Positions 57,814 to 64,000 of a stretch of DNA of 64,000 bases are shown in pieces. Each line of letters starts with the position of its first letter. The stretch's first letter is position 1. The position numbers were made by a program, and so were the translations under genes. The notes below the pieces were generated by a model. The model ran no database searches. It saw nothing but the letters and a program-made list of their open reading frames with translations, and was not told where the DNA came from. The stretch comes from Spodoptera frugiperda (taxonomy: Eukaryota; Arthropoda; Insecta; Lepidoptera; Noctuidae): positions 10,652,327-10,716,326 of the forward strand of contig NC_064242.1 in the NCBI RefSeq assembly GCF_023101765.2, read 5' to 3'.

Positions 57814-58019
57814 TAAAGCCAAGAATACACTAGGGGACAAATGTCCTGTGACGCATGTCGCCAGCGACATTAAGTAAAATAGCAGGACAATGCTGGACTT
57901 TGGTCAACATGTCTCGCAACATCGCGCGACACGACATTGCTACGGACATGAGTTACGCGTTGTCGCCTACATATCGTGGGACATTTTAGCCAATGCATGC
58001 TTGTGTATCCTGGGCTTTA
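57814..58019. mobile_element. MITE-like element with TA ends, about 200 bp
   Basis: The left end TAAAGCCAAGAATACAC and the right end, inverted, TAAAGCCCAGGATACAC differ at two positions. If TA is the target, the element is 57816-58017, as in Tc1/mariner-type MITEs. The interior repeats GACAT and TCGC motifs in both directions. The 75-codon ORF inside is not a gene. Confidence 0.6.
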
Positions 58020-60288
58020 AAGTATTAAATATAGGTAGATTTATCATCAAGTCAACTACGTATTTTTGGCAATCATGTAAGAGCCACGGACTAGAGATGA
58101 TCAATATGCCATGCTAAGAATTTCGAAATCGAGTAACATAGCGTAATAATTAGGTGCAAACCAAATTACCGTTGTCTACAAAATTTTCTATTATAGAAAA
58201 ATATTTTTCCTTATTCCTTATTCTAATGTTGTTCCTTATTCCTTCTCCTATATCCTTATTCTAATGTTGGGGTTTGGATACCTACTCTCTACAATCCCTA
58301 GCTAGAACAAGATATATTTGTCCTACCAATCCTGGATTACGTCCAATAACTTAGTATTTTGAATCCGACTTTCCACTTAGGTTTCCAAATCCTTTACGCT
58401 ATTTGACTTAGTGCCTATCTAGATTTTGGCAAGGAATATTTGGCTGATATACAATAATATTTTAGATACTGAAAGCCAAATAAATATTGCTTTTTTCACA
58501 AGATTGAATATCTATTTGGCGATAACTTAAAATGTTTATAGATTTGCGTGATTTGTTAACGCTGTCGATGACAGAATTTATTGGATTGTCATAGCCACAT
58601 ACGAGCTACATTGTGCTGTAATCCATGAATCCATAATCATCTTACTAACACGTATGTAAGAAGTAAGATTGTTTAGTACCCTACGGAAAATCCAATATCT
58701 TTAATAAAAATATCCCTACGAAAACGATACCCCGGCAAAATTGGGTTGACCTGAACATAAACCATTAATGCGCAAATCCTGTAACATAACACGATTCTCC
58801 CGTCATTTGCCGGTTCATACGATGCACGTTGGCGTGTTACAAATCGGCCAATCAGGGCAATCATGACATTCGGTTGCATAAAGCCACATCCACATTAAAG
58901 GCACGTTACACGCGACGTTATACTCACTTTTGCGACAAATCGCAACGGTTATGACTTTAAGTCCCCCTTAATCGTTTATGTCATCATTAAATCGCACACT
59001 TTGCGGTTTTATTACTTGGTTTGAATATTATCGCGGAAGTTGACAAGACCCGAGAATTTAACATGTATTTATGCGTTACATTGGACCTTTTTTCAGGAAA
59101 TGTCGACGTTTTTGCTTTTAAATTAAGACTCATTTTTCCTGCGAAGAAAACACCTTTATTTTAATGTATACTTACATACATTAAAGGTACGATTTGTGAC
59201 ACAGTGTAGAAAACAAACTAAACATTTATGTTCCCGCAAAATAAATGTTACCTACATATTAATGCTTCTATCGAACCTCGTCTTTGATGTTTCTATAAGA
59301 AAAATAGAAATGTAAGAATTGGCACCGCTTATTTATACGAGAAAAATTGGATTGCCTAAAGCTACTCCGTCAAAATATATAAATTGCGTACGACCCGACC
59401 ATGCGATTGATTTCTATCTTGGTAAAGTCGTGCAAATAAAAAGAGGGACTATGAACATGACCCAAGCTACCAATTTGTTTTACGCCCCAACGATAAAAGC
59501 TGGCTGAGAGTTTAATGATTATCTAGAATTGGCTATGGATGTATGAAGGATGTTTTAAACTTTTCAATTAGAGTTGCCTGTCGCTACTGAATTACTTATG
59601 AGACACTGAACCTTACACTACGTTCGTGACTATTACCTATTTTATTTATAGGTAAACAGTTTTGTAATACAATGTCAAACGGTATTGACCAAATAGTTTG
59701 TACTAAATAAACGTCTTTGTTTAGTTTTCTGAAGTAAAGCATTATTTTATGAAGTTAGTTTTAAATTACTTAATGTAACAAGTTACATAGTTACCACGAC
59801 AACGTCGAATCTTCTGTAATATAAAAATGAATCGTTAAATGTATTGCTAAGTCCAAATCTCGAGAACCGCTGAACCGATTTCGTTAATTCTCTTTTGATT
59901 TTATTGTTAGGAGAAGGTTCTTTCAAAAGAAAAAAAATGCGCAGAATATTTTACAAGGCGAAACAAAGTTTGTGAGGTCGTCGGCTAGTGATTCATAAAA
60001 TTACATTTTAATAAACACTTTAATCGAAAAAGTCTTGTTGAAACTATTTAATCTACACATTCCTTTCCGCGCGTGCGAGTTTTATTTTCCATATTTATGT
60101 AGGCATAATATGACCGTATCACGCCAATTTATATGATCATTCCGTGAACATATTTATGACCTCGATATTTTAATCGGAACCTCTGATACGATCTCGTTAT
60201 TTAAAATTGCTTGTTTGGTTCACGTATTTCGCAAATGATGCCATCACTGATATCTTTATGATATAATACAAGCCTTGTATATGATATA
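58020..60288. other. Spacer, mostly unrecognised
   Basis: 59820-59995 (AGAACCGCTGAACCGATTTC, AAGGCGAAACAAAGTTTGTG) is a typical decayed moth repeat tail. ORFs of 62 and 68 codons at 59319 (+) and 58673 (-) have no recognised domain. Confidence 0.4.
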
Positions 60289-60556
60289 AGCCGGTAAACG
60301 AGCGGACGGATCACCTGATGGTAAGCAATCGCCGACGCCTATGGACACCCGAAACACTAGAGGCGTTACAAGTGCGTTGCCGACCTTTTGGGGTTAGGAA
60401 TTTAAGGGTCGTTGGGGAATCGGGGATTAAGTAGATTAATTGGGTCTCCTGTAACCCACTCACACTACGCAAGCGTTGTTTCACGTCGGTTTTCCGTGGT
60501 ATCATTGCGCCGGCCGGCCTATTCGTGCCGAAGCATGACTCTCCTACACTTAAACA
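60289..60556 (+). repeat. Interspersed repeat family F
   Basis: AGCCGGTAAACGAGCGGACG, CCTGATGGTAAGCAATCGCC, ACGCAAGCGTTGTTTCACGT, ending CGAAGCATGACTCTCCTACA. The 103-codon minus ORF is its read-through. Confidence 0.75.
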
Positions 60557-61067
60557 CCGCATTCCACACAGCCTACAGCTGAATCGTTCCATTAAATTTT
60601 GAAAATACACAAAGACGTTCAAAATAGACCACTAAAGTCTGTAGGGTTTGCTATGAACTATGTACAACCTGACAATTTTATAATTGAAATATACCGAATC
60701 GATTGAACGAGATTCGAATCGAAAAAGCTTCAATACTGATTGAAAGTGAAGCCGATAGTCAATACGTATGTTTGTAGGTATTGTAATTTTTTAACTAAGC
60801 TTTTAAAAACACTTTTTAATAAAAACAATCTGTAAACAAAAACGATGTTTCGTTTTTTTTAGTTATAAAAACAAATGCAATCGTTTAATATTCTGCTAGT
60901 TGTGTGTTTTAAAGTGTACAATAACATAAATAAAATGCTCTCTGATTAACCTGAACCATTTACACTGCGATCTCCAATAGTCCTTTGAAGAGGAGGCCCA
61001 TACTCTTGCAGAGAAATGGCATGGTCTATTGAAAATGAACTAAAATACGTATGTAGATGGACTAATT
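60557..61067. other. Spacer, nothing recognised
   Basis: AT-rich, no supported feature. Confidence 0.4.
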
Positions 61068-61190
61068 TTTATATTTTTTATGGAATAGAGGGCAAACGAG
61101 TAGACGCGTCACATGATAGTAAGAGACCAGCGCCGCCCATGGTCACCCGCAACACCAGAGGCGTCACAGGTGAGTTGCCGTGACTTAAAA
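61068..61190 (+). repeat. Interspersed repeat family F, 5' fragment
   Basis: TTTTTTATGGAATAGAGGGC, AGCGCCGCCCATGGTCACCC, CACCAGAGGCGTCACAGGTG, ending in an A-run. Confidence 0.65.
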
Positions 61191-61773
61191 AAAATAATAC
61201 GCTCTTTACTTAAAGATTTGAAGTTCAGCTCAGCTCTTTTTTATTTAAATACATGGAGACAATAAATATATACAACTTAAAATAAATTGAAAGTAAAACA
61301 AAGAAAAAGAACAAAATGTAATAGATAAAACAAACACTAATTAAAAACGTTGAACTTTTACTAGTAACCAATCATCCATCTAAAGCTTTATTAAAACGTT
61401 AATTAAAGTACTGAGCATAAATAAAAAAAAATCTCTTAGTAATACTTTTTCTATTCTATTAGTTTGATCCGAAAAATTCAACGTCCAGCTGTGTGGTTCT
61501 AATATTGATTGACAGACAGCCATTCGGTTTAGACATCAATTTCGATATGTAGTTCTAGAGAACTCGGGTATCGTACATCCGTACATTTCCCAACCAATTG
61601 CAAAATGATCGGGAATCGTTTCAGATGAACTAAATTGCTTATGGCTTGAAACAAAAAATGTCTTACAGGGTAAACTCGATTGATGACTTAATGTTAGAAA
61701 TGTTAGTATTATGTATGCAAAGCAAACGCATAAATAAGTATGATAATTTAGGTAAACTTTTTTTTTATTTAGG
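61191..61773. other. Spacer, nothing recognised
   Basis: AT-rich. The 88-codon minus ORF at 61536 runs into the LINE tail next to it and has no domain. Confidence 0.4.
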
Positions 61774-61870
61774 TACTTAATAGGATAGCGTTTGGCCACC
61801 ATCTCGCCTGGTGAGCGATGATGTGGCCGACGATGAAGCTCGCCTATCTATGAGCAACCTATTCGAACCA
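61774..61870 (-). mobile_element. 3' end of the Jockey/CR1-type LINE, severely truncated
   Basis: On the minus strand: AATAGGTTGCTCATAG, GGCCACATCATCGCTCACCA and GGCGAGATGGTGGCCAAACG, matching the end of ORF2 and the 3' UTR at 32678-32760. Confidence 0.75.
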
Positions 61871-63260
61871 TCATACTCTTGGAATATTTTCGTCTCAAAA
61901 AATAATCTATAAGCAGATGTTTACTCTAGAATAATATTTTTATACACTACTACACAATACATTAATTCATCATAATTTGAAACCCACAAGGTCACTGTCC
62001 AGATTCTTTGAGTCTGTTTCATTAATTGTTGCCACAGTTGATCAAAGGGCGAGTGACGTCATCCGTGAAATTACTACAATCCCCATCTCCGTGATTGCTT
62101 GCTTTTAATCTTACTTTTTTATTCTAGAGCTTACGTGGGACTTTCTGAATTTAGATGATTTAGATTTATACGTAAATAACTTATGTTTCATATTAATCAT
62201 GATTTTGAGTGGGCGTGTACTGGTGATCAAATAGATGGATGTATATTTGATGGATATAGGTTAAATTTCGTCTAAAATTATCTTTGACATAATATATTTA
62301 GAAATACCAATTTGTTTCTTTTTATTTAGACAGATATAAAAAGATATTTATTAGATACTGGTGTTTTTTTTTTAATAAAAAGGAATTTTTGTCGGTCCGT
62401 TGACCCTTTTCATACTTAAAGTGCTTTTTCAGACAGTTTCCTAATGGTTTTGTAAGATTTTTGTAAAAAATAAACACTTTAACGTCCGTTTTACCTTACA
62501 ATTTTTCAACAACACAGTTATCGATTTAGAAAAAACCTATTTCTCATTGTCGATTAAAAACGTAAGACCATAAGGACCAACTCTACGTTCCACATTCCAA
62601 AGTACTCTTCTAAGTTTTACAACTATTTCAATCCACTCCAGGCAGCGGCCTAATTCAGGGACTATTTGAGATAATAACAGTTCATTAAGGAGAAGAAATG
62701 TCAATTCTGCGAACTACTTATCACTTCTAGATGATAATCAAGTTTAAAGTCTACTCTTAAATGGTAAATGAAGTGAGAAATCTTATCATTATTGTATGGC
62801 ACAGTCTCAGTAGAACTTGAAAATAACATTTAATTGGGTCTAATAATAGTTGTATTAAATAAAGGTATTCCTAGAAAAACAATTACGTTGGTACATAGAA
62901 ACGAACCAATTATTCAATTAAAATATGACTCAGTCAAAATTGGTTGTTCCTATGTAGATCCATTACTAAATAAATGTTATAAATAATTTTGATATGGATC
63001 TTAATAATCTAAACACATTATTACGTCATGTTGTAATAACTCGAGTTTACATTTTTGTTCCCTACCCAATATAAGTAGGTATAACATTTGTTTTCGTGTA
63101 TCGAAGGACCAAAATAAATTTTAGGTTTCTCAATTAAACTTATATATTTACCCTTCTCTAATTTATAGCTGTATAGATATAGAAAAAATAGACACACACA
63201 TACACATTTAAATTTTCAACCGTTTTTTCAGGGATAAATGATTTTCTGTTTTAGTAACTG
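61871..63260. other. AT-rich spacer, nothing recognised
   Basis: No ORF above the chance level, no repeat family identified. Confidence 0.45.
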
Positions 63261-63446
63261 CACGGTTGGCAGGGTACAGGGCTACCGGCTACGTGCTACA
63301 CGTTGCGAGGTAGTTCGATTCCCGCACGAAGCAACTCTTTGTGTAATCCACAAATTGTTGTCTCGGGTCTGAGTGTCATGTCTATGTGAACCTGTGTTTG
63401 TAAACGCACTCATGATATAGGAGAAAATCATAATGCGGGGCAACGT
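63261..63446 (+). repeat. SINE-like family B, near full-length
   Basis: CACGGTTGGCAGGGTACAGG, box B-like GTAGTTCGATTCCCGCACGA, GTAATCCACAAATTGTTGTC, GGAGAAAATCATAATGCGGG. Confidence 0.75.
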
Positions 63447-64000
63447 TTTTAAAGAAAACAAAAAGCTTTAGATAATTTCAGTATTATGAGATTAGACTTC
63501 ATAGAATTTCGGTCACGGCTCGACCCTCAACTATTTCTAAGTTCAACTACTAGAGATTCGGTTTTGCTGACCAGACCCCGTTTTATGATAGAGATGACGG
63601 TGTTATACGAGTAATTTGCATTTAGAGTGAGACATTGCCGCTAACTGCCAAAATTGGATGCCATAACTTGTCTGAAGGAGACATAGTACTCAAATTTATA
63701 GCTAGAAGTACGTCGGAAAGAAATTAAAATGAGGTTTAATTTGGTTATATATTTTATTAGATATTTTGATTCAGGACAAGCACTTAGTAACGATTTTATT
63801 TTATAAAATAAGTGATTTTTGTAGTTTTCTTATTGTCACAAATATGATAGTTTGTTTGTTTGTATGTTTGCACGTTTGTCTATCAATCACGCAAAAACTG
63901 CTGAAGGGATTTTGGTGAAATTTGGTATACAGATAGGGCATGAGCTAACTTGAGTGATAGAATGCTTTTTATCCCACAAGTGAAGTTGCTGGCAGAAAAT
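63447..64000. other. Spacer and edge repeat fragment
   Basis: 63850-64000 holds a moth repeat tail (AAACTGCTGAAGGGATTTTG, AATGCTTTTTATCCCACAAG) that runs off the window. The rest is unrecognised. Confidence 0.4.

Noticed and set aside
1..64000. CRISPR arrays, prokaryotic operons, integrated viral genes
   Set aside because: No regular direct-repeat array, no ribosome-binding-site-led gene strings, and no viral-type proteins seen. The window is ordinary insect nuclear DNA.

Overview
The window is nuclear DNA of a moth, most likely a noctuid. The signs are AT-rich, intron-bearing, gene-poor sequence, an insect tyramine receptor whose residues read like the moth TAR1 sequences I remember, a GMC oxidoreductase of the ecdysone-oxidase-like kind expanded in Lepidoptera, and many copies of tRNA-derived SINEs and small inverted-repeat elements. 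Species is not settled from sequence alone.

Layout. At 1-797 (+) is the 3' end of a GMC oxidoreductase copy that is probably dead: one in-frame TAG, and a glutamine where the family has its catalytic histidine. Its intact paralogue lies downstream in the same direction at 13231-15817 (three coding exons, 580 aa). From there to 20798 is repeat-rich spacer. At 20799-22235 (-) is the intronless coding region of the type-1 tyramine (octopamine/tyramine) receptor, convergent with the GMC gene. Upstream of it I can see a leader intron and a 59-codon upstream ORF that becomes continuous only after splicing. From 22.6 to 31.5 kb I see only repeats and unrecognised AT-rich DNA.

Two non-LTR retrotransposons follow. 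The first (31595-32777, +) is a 5'-truncated, frameshifted Jockey/CR1-type copy. The second (about 33985-39746, +) is an apparently full-length R1-clade element with an intact gag-like ORF1, an intact endonuclease/reverse-transcriptase ORF2 and a poly-A tail. Short 3' ends of the same two families recur on the minus strand at 61774-61870 and 43015-43363.

The rest (about 40-64 kb) holds no gene I can support. It contains at least three tRNA-headed or tRNA-like SINE families, two further interspersed families, and several MITE-like inverted-repeat elements, some with visible target duplications (7902-8595 with ATTT; 4514-4820 with TTAA; 10615-10864 nested in a SINE with CCTG). The genes do not form a pathway or operon-like system: a GMC tandem pair and an unrelated receptor share a repeat-dense interval. 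I found no convincing new multi-gene system. The most interesting points are the spliced upstream ORF of the receptor, the ORF1/ORF2 junction of the R1-type element, and the well-bounded inverted-repeat elements.
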